This document shows positions 1 to 8,335 of a DNA stretch of 55,915 nucleotides, one piece after another. This stretch comes from Rhodopirellula sp. GTDB lineage: Bacteria; Planctomycetota; Planctomycetia; Pirellulales; Thermoguttaceae. Numbering within the stretch: position 1 is the first letter of the stretch; the number at the start of each line of letters is the position of its first letter. Both the position numbers and the translations under genes were made by a program. The stretch spans positions 1 through 55,915 of the forward strand of contig JAAYEH010000218.1 in assembly GCA_012728855.1 (NCBI GenBank), given 5' to 3'. The notes under the pieces were generated by a model, which saw only the letters and a program-made list of their open reading frames with translations, had not been told where the DNA came from and did not search any database.

Positions 1-140
1 AGTCTTTTTTTCCTGCCGGACGGGCGATGGTTTCCTGTATGGATAGACGCTTTTTCGGCCGACAGGAAAAAAAGACTCCCGACCCCCTCGGCCCCGCCAT
101 TGCCGGGAAACACGACAGTTACTCATTCGCCGATCCTAAG
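1..140. repeat. Intergenic inverted repeat with dispersed-repeat arm
   Basis: Positions 1-15 and 63-77 form a perfect 15-bp inverted repeat (arms AGTCTTTTTTTCCTG and its complement). The right arm continues into CCCGACCCC, so the left arm probably extends beyond the window edge. Positions 113-140 carry a second motif, CGACAGTTACTCATTCGCCG followed by ATCCTAAG, which recurs near 47976-48066 and 54151-54194. No gene is supported in 1-187. The element resembles the small palindromic repeats that are common between planctomycete genes. Confidence 0.7.
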
Positions 141-187
141 TCCTACCGCCCACCAAGTCAGGCTAGAAAGCCTGACGTACTACGATT

Positions 188-985
188 TCAGGCTTTCCGG
201 TCGCCCAAGCAGGATGGAAAGGCCACCATTCTCCGCGTCAGTCGACCGGAGACGTAGACGCAGACGAGCAACAGGCCATACACGGCCACTGCCGCTGCAC
301 GGGCGCCGGGCGGTTGCGGCGAGAAGCCCGTCCCTTCAAATAACGCCTGGTACAGCGATATCAGCAGGTATCCCGTCAGGCAGGGAAGTCCGATCGCTCC
401 GAATAGCGCGGATGGGGCGATGAAAGCGAGAAAGAGGGCCCGCTGCCGCGGATTGCGGATTCCGGCGCGGGAAAGGACGTGGACGCTCGCGCTCCAGAAT
501 GCGGCCACGGCGAGCCAGGCATAGATGTCGAAAGTCCAGCGAACGCCCGCCTCCTCGTCCGTGAGCAGGCCGTGAATCAGGGCCATCGGCAACTGGACGA
601 GGAGGAACAGGCAAAGGAAATCCACCAGCGAGAATTGCAGCGGCGCGCGGACTTCTCTTGACGCCTGGTCGATCGGCCGCAGGATCCAGACCGCCACGTT
701 GGCCGCGACGGAGACGACAATGGCGATAAGAACCAGACCGAAGAACAAGTCGCCGATTCCGCCACGTCCCGCGCAGAGGGCCAGTTGCGCGACAAACAGG
801 ATTGCCACGATGAACAAGACGGTTCGCGATCCCGCTGCCGACGATGATGGCGGACGGCGGAAAGGACTTGTCGGCGGAGGGACTTCGCCTTCGGGGAAGC
901 GGCTGTAGTAGCCGGCCATCGGATCCTCAGCAGGGCGAGGATCGGAATTGCCGGCGGGCGGTTCGTCTTTGGGATCACGTTCCAT
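188..985 (-). CDS. Multi-pass membrane protein, unknown function
   Basis: This 265-residue protein has a hydrophilic, Pro-rich N terminus (about residues 1-52) followed by roughly six hydrophobic segments (about 54-70, 78-102, 118-140, 153-172, 183-206 and 228-248). It is therefore an inner-membrane protein with a cytoplasmic N tail. I recognise no catalytic motif. The ATG at 985 was chosen because it lies 16 bp after the stop of the upstream PIG-L gene. An in-frame start at 1090 would add 35 residues overlapping that gene and would not look like an N terminus. The pair probably forms one transcript, so a link to cell-envelope or sugar chemistry is possible but unproven. Confidence 0.75.
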   Translation of the reverse strand: MERDPKDEPPAGNSDPRPAEDPMAGYYSRFPEGEVPPPTSPFRRPPSSSAAGSRTVLFIVAILFVAQLALCAGRGGIGDLFFGLVLIAIVVSVAANVAVWILRPIDQASREVRAPLQFSLVDFLCLFLLVQLPMALIHGLLTDEEAGVRWTFDIYAWLAVAAFWSASVHVLSRAGIRNPRQRALFLAFIAPSALFGAIGLPCLTGYLLISLYQALFEGTGFSPQPPGARAAAVAVYGLLLVCVYVSGRLTRRMVAFPSCLGDRKA

Positions 986-1001
986 CGAGCGAATCGCGAA
1001 A

Positions 1002-1967
1002 CTACTTCTTTGTTTCAGCTTGCGGATAGAACGGGAAAAGCTGCCGAATTTCGTCCTTCGAGGGCCGGCGGCCGTACTCGCAGACCTCATACGCCTCGGC
1101 GTACTTCACCTGCTTGCCCTTCTCTTCGCCGTACAGTTCGATCAGCTTGTCGCGGAAGCGATCGGCGCTGCGACCGGCGCGGCGTTTAAAGCCTTCGCGG
1201 GCCTGCTCGCGACGCTTGGCGCGGCCCTCTTCGCTGTTGTCGTACGGATTGAGATAGCCTAGCGCACCGCCTTCGATAAACTGCGACTCCATCAGCACCA
1301 GCGCATCGACCTTCTGGTCGATCACGTCGTCGATCGCCACGACAATGTCCGCCCGGAAGGGGTTGGGGCGTTCGAAGGAGTCTTCCGAGTAAAGGAAGAC
1401 CGGATTGCCGCGGACCGGCGGAGTGTCGGGACAGAAAAACGGAACGGCCACCATGTAGGCCGAATCCTGGACCAGCACTCCCGTATAGCGATGATCGGGA
1501 TGGTAATCGTTGGGCCGATGGGCGATGACCACGTCGGCCTGCCAGCGGCGAATCAGTCGCGTGATGGTTCGCCGGTTTTCCAGGGTCGGCTCCAGTTCGC
1601 CGTCGTGGATGTCCAGCACGTCGGTGGTCACGCCGAGCACACCCGCCGCGGCTTGCACCTCGGCGTAGCGCCGCTGGGCCAGCGGTCCGCCGGCCATTTG
1701 CCAGTGACCAATGTCGCCGTTGGTCACGGAGACGAACTTCACGTGGTGTCCTTGCGTGGCCCAGAGGGCGCCGCAGCCGCCGCTGCGGATCTCGCAGTCG
1801 TCCGGATGGGCGCCGAAGACAATCACCCGAAGTTTGCCGTCGTCGGGGATCTGTTCCAGGGCGGTGGGAGGAATGTACGCCATTTCCGGCGGGACCGCCT
1901 CCTGAGCGAAGGAAGTGGGAGCTAAGCCGATTGTGATCGCGATGCAAAGCCATAGCCGAAGTCGCAT
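1002..1967 (-). CDS. Secreted PIG-L family deacetylase
   Basis: This 321-residue protein has a signal peptide (about residues 1-22, ending SFAQ). The PIG-L/LmbE fold follows, with the metal-binding AHPDD motif at 53-57 and a second histidine motif, HPDH, at 156-159. The family uses Zn2+ to remove N-acetyl groups from GlcNAc-type sugars such as GlcNAc-PI and mycothiol or bacillithiol precursors. The substrate cannot be told here, and the signal peptide points to an extracytoplasmic sugar substrate. The ATG at 1967 is preceded by GGAGG about 6 nt upstream, which favours it over an in-frame start at 2009. It heads a two-gene unit with the membrane protein downstream. Confidence 0.9.
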   Translation of the reverse strand: MRLRLWLCIAITIGLAPTSFAQEAVPPEMAYIPPTALEQIPDDGKLRVIVFGAHPDDCEIRSGGCGALWATQGHHVKFVSVTNGDIGHWQMAGGPLAQRRYAEVQAAAGVLGVTTDVLDIHDGELEPTLENRRTITRLIRRWQADVVIAHRPNDYHPDHRYTGVLVQDSAYMVAVPFFCPDTPPVRGNPVFLYSEDSFERPNPFRADIVVAIDDVIDQKVDALVLMESQFIEGGALGYLNPYDNSEEGRAKRREQAREGFKRRAGRSADRFRDKLIELYGEEKGKQVKYAEAYEVCEYGRRPSKDEIRQLFPFYPQAETKK

Positions 1968-2377
1968 GGGAGCCTCCTCGAAGTCGAGAACGAAAAAACC
2001 GGGTTTCAAGTAACCTTACACGATTGCGGCAGCAGAAGGACTATCGTGTCCCACTGCTTGTGATTGCGGTAAGTTTCGCACAAATAGGAAGTCGATTCAA
2101 TCACAAGCAGTGCCACACCGAAAACCGGAACTCCCGGAGTCACGCAAGGCCGTTTCAGGAACGTATCGTCGCCTTTATGGTAGCATCCCCGCTACCGCGC
2201 GGACAACGGATGGTTGCATCCGGCGGTGGTTTTGTCAGAATAGGGGAGATTACAGCCTGGACACTCCGTCGCGGGGCGCGCGAGCCAAGACTGGTTTCGC
2301 TTACCCTGATGGCAAGGCGGGCGACGGAGTATCCCGCCGACTCGATCCGACCACCGAGCCTGATAAGGAGATGAACC
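1968..2377. other. Divergent intergenic region with perfect inverted repeat
   Basis: This 410-bp spacer separates the divergent PIG-L and oxidoreductase genes. It holds a perfect 15-bp inverted repeat, CACTGCTTGTGATTG at 2052-2066 and its complement at 2098-2112. A CC/CC mismatch separates these arms from a further 4-bp pairing (GTGT 2046-2049 with ACAC 2115-2118). The 31-bp loop and lack of a T-run argue against a simple terminator. It could be a dispersed planctomycete repeat or a regulatory hairpin. AAGGAG precedes the oxidoreductase ATG. I see no gene here. Confidence 0.6.
2046..2118. repeat. 15+4-bp inverted repeat
   Basis: The arms at 2052-2066 and 2098-2112 are exact reverse complements. 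GTGT/ACAC pairing beyond a two-base mismatch extends the stem. The loop is 31 bp. It lies between two divergently transcribed genes. Confidence 0.75.
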
Positions 2378-3742
2378 ATGCACGAGAAGAACCGGCGAGA
2401 ATTCTTGAAGGCGTCGGCCGTGGCGGCGGGCACTGCCGTTGCCGCGCCCGCCATCGCGCGAGCCCGGGCCGGGGCCAACGATCGTATTCGCATCGGATTG
2501 GTCGGCCTCGGCGGACGGATGCGAGCGCATGTGGCCGCTCTGGCCGAAATGGCCGAGGCGGGACAGAACGTCGAGATTGTCGCCATCTGCGATTGCGATG
2601 AGAAGAGCATCGACCGAGCGCCGAGGATCTATCCATCGCTGGAGGGCAAGAAGCTCGCCGTTTACCGCGACATGCGGAAAATGTTCGACGACGATTCGAT
2701 CGACGCGGTCAGCAACGGGCTGGGCGACCGCTGGCACGCACTGTCGACGATTTGGGCGTGCCAGGCTGGCAAAGATGTCTACGTCGAAAAGCCCGGTTCC
2801 CACAATCTTTTTGAGGGCCGGCAAATGGTAGCGGCGGCGAGGAAGTACAACCGCATGGTTCAGCACGGCACCCAGAACCGCTCCAGCCCCAATATCCGGG
2901 AAGGGATCGAGAAACTCAAAGAGGGCGCGATCGGCGAACTGTACATGGCGCGGGGGCTGGACTATAAGATCCGTCCCAACCTTGGGGCGATGAAGCCGAC
3001 CGAACAGCCGGAAGGCCTGAACTGGGATCAGTGGCTCGGGCCGAAGGCGATGCGGCCCTACAGCGAATTCTCGCATCGGCGCTGGTACTGGCTTTTGGAT
3101 CTCAGCAGCGGTTGTTTTGCCAATCAGGCGGTCCACGAGTTCGACATTCTCCGCTGGGGCCTGGGCCTGGATGAGCACCCCACCGTGGTGACCGCCAGCG
3201 GCGGAAAGTTCGTCCATGAAGACGACCGCACATCGCCGACGCACGTCGCCATGAGCTACCGCTTTCGCGATCCCAAACCGATGGTCACGTACGAGCACCG
3301 TTCCTGGTACACCAACAGCGAGGCCGGCTTCCGCGATCAGTATCCTTTCGTGCAACCGGGGTTCCCGGTCGGCACGATCTTCTTCGGTACGGAAGGCTAC
3401 ATGATCTTTCCCGATTATTCGAGCTATTACAGCTTTCTCGGTCCGAAGTACGAACCGGGGCCGAGCAAGAAGGAGGAAGGTCACCCGATGGCTGACCGGC
3501 CCCACTTCGAGAACTGGATCGCCGCGATCCGCGCCCGCGACCATAAGCTGCTGCACGCGGACATCGAAGAAGGGCACAAGACGATGGTCTTCTGTCTCTT
3601 ACCGCGGACCGCTTATCAGTTGAACCGCCCGGCGCTCGAATTCGACCCCGCAACGGAGTCGATACTCAACGACGACGAGGCCAATCGCATGCTCAACGAA
3701 CCCGAGTATCGCGAGCCGTACGTGGTGCCGAAAGAAGTGTGA
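2378..3742 (+). CDS. Tat-exported Gfo/Idh/MocA family oxidoreductase
   Basis: This 454-residue protein begins with a twin-arginine signal (NRREFLK near residues 5-11, hydrophobic stretch, cleavage near AIARA). A Rossmann NAD(P)-binding motif, IGLVGLGGR, lies around residues 39-47, and the family EKP motif is at 137-139. The C-terminal alpha/beta domain is typical of the family. These enzymes oxidise or reduce sugars or sugar derivatives with NAD(P). Tat-exported versions are very numerous in planctomycetes, and their cofactor is thought to be loaded before export. The ATG at 2378 follows AAGGAG at good spacing. Length is normal. The physiological substrate is unknown. Confidence 0.92.
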   Translation: MHEKNRREFLKASAVAAGTAVAAPAIARARAGANDRIRIGLVGLGGRMRAHVAALAEMAEAGQNVEIVAICDCDEKSIDRAPRIYPSLEGKKLAVYRDMRKMFDDDSIDAVSNGLGDRWHALSTIWACQAGKDVYVEKPGSHNLFEGRQMVAAARKYNRMVQHGTQNRSSPNIREGIEKLKEGAIGELYMARGLDYKIRPNLGAMKPTEQPEGLNWDQWLGPKAMRPYSEFSHRRWYWLLDLSSGCFANQAVHEFDILRWGLGLDEHPTVVTASGGKFVHEDDRTSPTHVAMSYRFRDPKPMVTYEHRSWYTNSEAGFRDQYPFVQPGFPVGTIFFGTEGYMIFPDYSSYYSFLGPKYEPGPSKKEEGHPMADRPHFENWIAAIRARDHKLLHADIEEGHKTMVFCLLPRTAYQLNRPALEFDPATESILNDDEANRMLNEPEYREPYVVPKEV

Positions 3743-4097
3743 TTTTTTGCGGAGATCGACGGCCGTTGCATGAAACCGCCGCGGATTGCCCTCGGGTTGT
3801 CCGCGGCTTTTTTGCAGACCATCGTCGAGATCGCGGAGTTCGTGGGGCAGGTTGGTATCGTTTATCGACATGATATCCCCCCCGCACATAGCCATCGTGC
3901 CACACCGCCGGAAAGAAAAGGCGAATGGCACGTTGCCGCAATTGCCGCCGGCGCAAGAGGTTCGGCCGAAGGCTGCCGATGCCGCCGCTTGTGCCCCTCG
4001 GAGAAGGAATAGACGCCGTGAACAACGGACTCCAAGATGGATGAAGTCTGCGAAGCTCTTGCGAGGATCCGAAGTGGTCGCAAACGAGGAGGACGGG
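3743..4097. other. Intergenic region, no supported gene
   Basis: This 355-bp stretch lies between the oxidoreductase and the small coiled-coil gene. A T-run (TTTTTT) directly follows the oxidoreductase stop but has no strong preceding hairpin. Only short GC-rich reading frames occur, and none has a convincing protein pattern. Confidence 0.5.
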
Positions 4098-4310
4098 ATG
4101 AGCGGCAATTACCGCGTTTTCGACGATCTTGATGAATTACGGCGAAAACGGGCGGCGATCGCACACAGGCTTGCCTATGCGACCGAGGCGGAAGCTGCCA
4201 CACAGTGGTATTTGGCTCAAGAAGAGTTGATGAACCGCTATACCGCTGAAATCGACCGGTTGCGGCAGATGGCCGGAGAGGATCTGCCTTCGATGTGTTA
4301 CGGCGCGTGA
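4098..4310 (+). CDS. Small hypothetical helical protein
   Basis: This is a predicted 70-residue, charged, helical protein (core LDELRRKRAAIAHRLAY) without signal peptide or membrane segment. The ATG at 4098 is preceded by GAGGAGG at good spacing, which is the main reason to believe it. Upstream in-frame starts (for example 3786) would add low-quality Arg/Pro/Ser-rich sequence. I do not recognise the family. The ABC transporter start lies about 275 bp downstream, so an operon is not obvious. Confidence 0.55.
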   Translation: MSGNYRVFDDLDELRRKRAAIAHRLAYATEAEAATQWYLAQEELMNRYTAEIDRLRQMAGEDLPSMCYGA

Positions 4311-4585
4311 GACCGGTTCGGCGACCGTATCCAGCCCCGACAACCGGTACAACCGCTGTAATCGGCGAAGCCTGCCCCTGCTCCCATGGGGCACAAAGTG
4401 CGATCTGCTTGCCGGGCGGAGCCGGACGGCCAAGAATCCCGCTCGGCACGCGGGATCTACGGGGGTCGTTCCTTATTTGACCGTTGCGGGCTATGATAGA
4501 AGGAAGCGTCTGTGGTTTCACCATGATCGCTTTGCTGCCGGCTCGCGGCAGATGGGACTATCCCCCAGTGGATCGGAGTCAGGGT

Positions 4586-5326
4586 GTGGTTAGCATCGAA
4601 GCGGCCGTGTACGTGCTGGAAACACGGGGACTGAGAAAAGCATTTGGCGAGGGACACGCGCGCGTGGAAGCGTTGCGCGGCGTTGATTTCGCCGTTCAAC
4701 GGGGCGAGCTGCTGGCGATCATGGGCCGCTCGGGGTCCGGAAAGAGCACGCTCTTGTCGCTGCTGGGCGGCATGGATCTGCCGAGCGACGGGCAGGTGTT
4801 TCTGGAGGGAGAAGATCTGGCGAGCCTCGACGATGACCAACGGACGCTGATGCGGCGGCAACGGATCGGCTTTGTGTTCCAGCAGTTCAACCTGCTGCCG
4901 ATCCTCACCGCGGAGGAAAACGTCTCCTTGCCGCTGGAATTGGGTGGAATGGCCGCTGGCGAAGCCCGCCGGCGCGCGGCGGCCATGCTCGATCTGGTCG
5001 GCATGTCCGAGCGCCGCGACCACGTGCCCAGCGCACTATCCGGCGGCGAGCAGCAACGCGTCGCCGTCGCCCGAGCCTTGGTGATCGAACCGGCGATCCT
5101 CTTGGCCGACGAACCGACCGGCAATCTCGACACGGCCACGGGGCGCCGCGTGGTGAGCCTGCTGCGCGAACTCGTGGAGAAGCGCGGACAGACGATCGTG
5201 CTGGTCACGCACGATCCGGAGGTCGCCGCGCTGGCCGATCGGATCGTCCATCTCCGCGACGGACTGGTCGAGTCGGAAGACCTTCCGGCAGCGGTTCTCT
5301 CCAGCCATCTTGAAGGGACCGCATGA
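4586..5326 (+). CDS. ABC transporter ATP-binding protein (MacB/LolD type)
   Basis: This nucleotide-binding subunit of about 246 residues has a Walker A (GRSGSGKST, residues 47-55), a Q-loop (FVFQQ, ending near 100), the signature LSGGEQ (151-156), a Walker B (ILLADEP, 171-177) and an H-loop histidine (about 209). The sequence TGNLD after Walker B is typical of the LolD/MacB/FtsE branch. I chose the GTG at 4586, which has GGAG 8 nt upstream. A GTG at 4607 is possible, and an ATG at 4484 would add about 34 residues that do not look like the family. Its TGA overlaps the permease ATG (ATGA), showing translational coupling. Confidence 0.93.
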   Translation: MVSIEAAVYVLETRGLRKAFGEGHARVEALRGVDFAVQRGELLAIMGRSGSGKSTLLSLLGGMDLPSDGQVFLEGEDLASLDDDQRTLMRRQRIGFVFQQFNLLPILTAEENVSLPLELGGMAAGEARRRAAAMLDLVGMSERRDHVPSALSGGEQQRVAVARALVIEPAILLADEPTGNLDTATGRRVVSLLRELVEKRGQTIVLVTHDPEVAALADRIVHLRDGLVESEDLPAAVLSSHLEGTA

Positions 5327-7839
5327 CGCCCGCCCTCTGGAAATACAGCGCTCGCGCCATGCGCAAACGACCGGGCCGGGCGCTGCTCACGCTGCTGAGC
5401 GTTGTCATCGGCGTGGCGGCGGTGGTTTCGGTGAGCATCGCCACGTCAACCACGCAGCAAGCGTACCGCGAGATGTTCGCCAACGTCTCCGGCCGCGCTT
5501 CGCTGGAAGTGGTGGCCAACGGCGGTGGGAGTTTCGATGAGCGGGTTCTCGACGCCATCGATCAGTCGCCCGGGGTCGAAACGGCCGTGCCGATCGTGCA
5601 GCGCCCGACGATCATGTATCTGGGAGGACGCCGCGTGAAACTGGTGGCGCTGGGGATCGATCCGCAGCGCGACCGGGCCGTGCGCCGTTACGAAGTGCGC
5701 CGGGGCGACTTTCTCGACGAAGGGGACGGGGTGCTGCTGGAGGCCGATTTCGCGGCCACGCTCGATGTCGACGTCGGTCGGGACGTGAAGTTTCTCACCC
5801 GCCAAGGCATGCAGCGGATGCAAGTGGCCGGACTGCTCGATGCCAAGGGCGCCGGCGCGCTGAGGTTGGGCGGGCTGGCCTTCATGCGGCTCGACGTGGC
5901 CCAGTACCTTTTCGACGCCGAGGGCGAGTTGGACGCGATCCAAGTGGTCGTAGAACCCAATGCCGACAACGACACCGTTCGCGACGCGATTGCCGGCCGT
6001 CTGCCGCTGGGGCTCGAGGTCCGCCGTCCGGCTGCGCGCTCGCAGTTGGTCGAGGAAACCCTCCGCTCCAGCAATCAAGGTCTGCGGATGGCCACGGCGT
6101 TTACGCTGCTGTTGGCGGCCTTTATCATCCTCAACACCTTTCTCATGAACGTCGGCGAGCGGCGACAACAACTGGCGGTGCTCCGCGCGGTGGGAGCGAC
6201 GCGGCGGCAGATCGCCTGGCTGGTGGTCCGCGAGAGCCTGATGATGGGCGCCATCGGCACGGCGCTGGGGATTCTCGTGGGGCTGTTCGGCGCCTACCTG
6301 CTCACCCGCGCGCTGAACGAGTTGCTCCAAGTCGCCTTGCCGTCGATGATTCTCACGGCGCAGCCTTTCCTGTTGGCCGGACTGTTCGGATTCGGATTGT
6401 CGCTGGCCGGTTCCGCCATTCCGGCGTGGCGCGCCGCCCAATTGACGCCCATGGAAGCGCTGGGCGGCGCGGTTTCCGACGACATGGAGGGGGTTTCGTA
6501 CAAGTCGACCGCGGCGGGCGCGCTGATTTCGCTCACCAGCGCCGGCCTCTTGGCCGCCACCATGGCCGGCTGGCTGCCCGCGAGCTTTGGGCCGGTGCCC
6601 GGCGTTTTCCTGCTGATCGGCCTTGTTTTCCTGTTGCCGCTGGGGCTGGACCGCTTGACGGGATGGATTGCCTGGCCATTGCGGCCGTTGCTGGGCGCGG
6701 AGACTCGCCTGGCCCAGCGGCAGGTTCTTCGGCACCGCGGCCGTTCGACGTTGACCGTCGGCGTGTTGTTCTTGGCGGCAAGCACCGGCATCGGATTGGG
6801 CAACGCGATTCTCGACAACGTCGGCGACGTTCGCGAGTGGTACCGTCGCACCGTTGCCGCCGATTTCTTCATCCGCGCCATGATGCCCGACATGGCCACC
6901 GGCATGTCGGCCGATTTGCCGCAGCAACTCGGCGACGAACTTCGCCGGGTGCCCGGCATCACCAATATCGACACGGCTCGATTCGTTCAGGCCAAAGCGG
7001 CGGGGCAGTCGGTCGTGATTATTGTCCGGCAGTTCAGCGATCCGGAGCAGATGTACTTCGACCTGGAAAAGGGGGATCCGCGCGAGGTCCGCCGTCGGCT
7101 TCACGCGGGAGACGTCGTGATCGCAACCGTCCTGGCGCAACGCACCGGGCTGGGCGTCGGCGACGAGATCCCCGTCGAGACGCGCGAAGGAACCCGCACG
7201 CTGCGCATCGCGGGGCTTGCCGATGAGTACCTGGTGGGCGGACTGGCCATCTACATGCAGCGCGAGGTGGCCGAGCGATTGCTCGACGTGCGCGGAGTCG
7301 ATGCTTACATCGTGCAAGCGGACCAAGCCAGACTGCCAGAAGTGAAAAAGCGACTTCAGTCGCTGGTGGAGGAGCACGGCGCGCTGCTGCACTCGCTCTC
7401 CGATGTTCGCGGCATGATCGACGCCATGGTGGATCGGATCGAGGGGGCGCTGTGGGGCGTACTCGTGCTCGGGTTCGTCGTCGCTGCGATCGGCGTGGTC
7501 AACACGCTAACGATGAACGTCCTGGAACAGACCCGCGAGTTGGGCCTGCTGCGAATTGTCGCCATGACCCGCCGCCAGGTTCGCCGCACGATCCTCTTGC
7601 AGGCCGTCTTGATGGGCACGATCGGACTGGTGCCCGGCACCGTGGCCGGTGTCGGCGTGGCCTACCTCGTCTACCTGGCTACCACTCCGGTGACGGGCCA
7701 CACGGTCGAGTTCATCTTCCGTCCTGCCATGCTGGGAGGCAGTCTGGCGGTTGCGCTGGCGATTGTGATCGCGTCGGCTTGGATCCCGGCCGTGCGGGCC
7801 GCCCGACTGAAGCCGAGCGAAGCGCTGCATTATCAGTAG
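5323..7839 (+). CDS. ABC transporter permease, two FtsX domains
   Basis: This 838-residue permease has an N-terminal membrane segment (about residues 20-45), a large extracytoplasmic MacB-like domain, and an FtsX four-helix block around residues 255-390. A central pair of membrane segments, a second periplasmic domain and a second FtsX block (about 710-835) follow. The duplicated layout matches LolC/LolE or YbbP-type exporters, which extract or shuttle envelope lipids, lipoproteins or peptides using the ATPase encoded just upstream (4-bp overlap). No periplasmic adaptor gene is adjacent, so the cargo is unknown. Both halves end in motifs of the type AxxxxPxEAL, as is normal for FtsX proteins. 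Confidence 0.92.
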   Translation: MTPALWKYSARAMRKRPGRALLTLLSVVIGVAAVVSVSIATSTTQQAYREMFANVSGRASLEVVANGGGSFDERVLDAIDQSPGVETAVPIVQRPTIMYLGGRRVKLVALGIDPQRDRAVRRYEVRRGDFLDEGDGVLLEADFAATLDVDVGRDVKFLTRQGMQRMQVAGLLDAKGAGALRLGGLAFMRLDVAQYLFDAEGELDAIQVVVEPNADNDTVRDAIAGRLPLGLEVRRPAARSQLVEETLRSSNQGLRMATAFTLLLAAFIILNTFLMNVGERRQQLAVLRAVGATRRQIAWLVVRESLMMGAIGTALGILVGLFGAYLLTRALNELLQVALPSMILTAQPFLLAGLFGFGLSLAGSAIPAWRAAQLTPMEALGGAVSDDMEGVSYKSTAAGALISLTSAGLLAATMAGWLPASFGPVPGVFLLIGLVFLLPLGLDRLTGWIAWPLRPLLGAETRLAQRQVLRHRGRSTLTVGVLFLAASTGIGLGNAILDNVGDVREWYRRTVAADFFIRAMMPDMATGMSADLPQQLGDELRRVPGITNIDTARFVQAKAAGQSVVIIVRQFSDPEQMYFDLEKGDPREVRRRLHAGDVVIATVLAQRTGLGVGDEIPVETREGTRTLRIAGLADEYLVGGLAIYMQREVAERLLDVRGVDAYIVQADQARLPEVKKRLQSLVEEHGALLHSLSDVRGMIDAMVDRIEGALWGVLVLGFVVAAIGVVNTLTMNVLEQTRELGLLRIVAMTRRQVRRTILLQAVLMGTIGLVPGTVAGVGVAYLVYLATTPVTGHTVEFIFRPAMLGGSLAVALAIVIASAWIPAVRAARLKPSEALHYQ

Positions 7840-7870
7840 GCAGGGAACGCCTGATCGTTACAATATCAGT

Positions 7871-8335
7871 ATGAGTTCACCGACTGTCAGCCCGGGCCAC
7901 CAGCCGCCCAAAGTGTATCGAGCCATGAAGCGCGATCCATCGGACAACCTGCCCGTCGTTGGTTCGACAAGCTCTTCCGAGTTGGGCGCGCGCCCTGGAG
8001 TAGATATTACGATTGATGCCGCCGGCAGTGTAGTGCTTGATGCAAGCGGAATGTCAGTTGCCCCATGCTGGCGGGATCTGGACTTTACCCGGATTCCACG
8101 GCGACTCCGGCATATAGTACCAGGGGCGACGGGCGCCAACAGTACCTCTTGCTTCACCTTGGGGGCCGGGCCATTCCATCGCGGTATAATTGCCAGCAGG
8201 CTGGAATTGATACCTGATCAAGGACAAGCCCTGGTTACCCACGGAGTTGTCGCTCCCATGCAAGTCGTTGCGCGGGCCCAGTACCAGGCAGATCTTGAGA
8301 ATACGCGCGCCGAATGGCAGATTGACGAGAAGTGA
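7871..8335 (+). CDS. Tse2-like protein, possible ADP-ribosyltransferase toxin
   Basis: This 154-residue protein has no signal peptide or membrane segment. It shows an N-terminal KVYRA motif, an LGARPGVDI stretch, GMSVAPCWRDL, IPRRLRHI, and a C-terminal YQADLENTRAEW block. That order resembles the Tse2 family, whose founding member is a Pseudomonas type VI effector with an ADP-ribosyltransferase-like fold. The assignment is by eye and unconfirmed, and biochemical activity is not implied. No clear ribosome binding site precedes the ATG at 7871. Its TGA overlaps the GTG start of the downstream TPR gene, so the two are coupled. The downstream protein could be an immunity, chaperone or partner protein. 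Confidence 0.6.
   Translation: MSSPTVSPGHQPPKVYRAMKRDPSDNLPVVGSTSSSELGARPGVDITIDAAGSVVLDASGMSVAPCWRDLDFTRIPRRLRHIVPGATGANSTSCFTLGAGPFHRGIIASRLELIPDQGQALVTHGVVAPMQVVARAQYQADLENTRAEWQIDEK

Noticed and set aside
2192..3577. Long minus-strand frame antisense to the oxidoreductase (461 codons)
   Set aside because: Composition is typical of a GC-rich shadow frame, the plus-strand protein is a clear family match, and there is no start signal.
3924..4042. 39-codon frame with CRNCRRRKR
   Set aside because: Too short and Arg-rich; only a weak AAAGG-like site, and no support as a gene.
5446..7392. 648-codon minus-strand frame antisense to the ABC permease
   Set aside because: Rich in Gln, Arg and His with no domain pattern; the permease on the plus strand explains the region.
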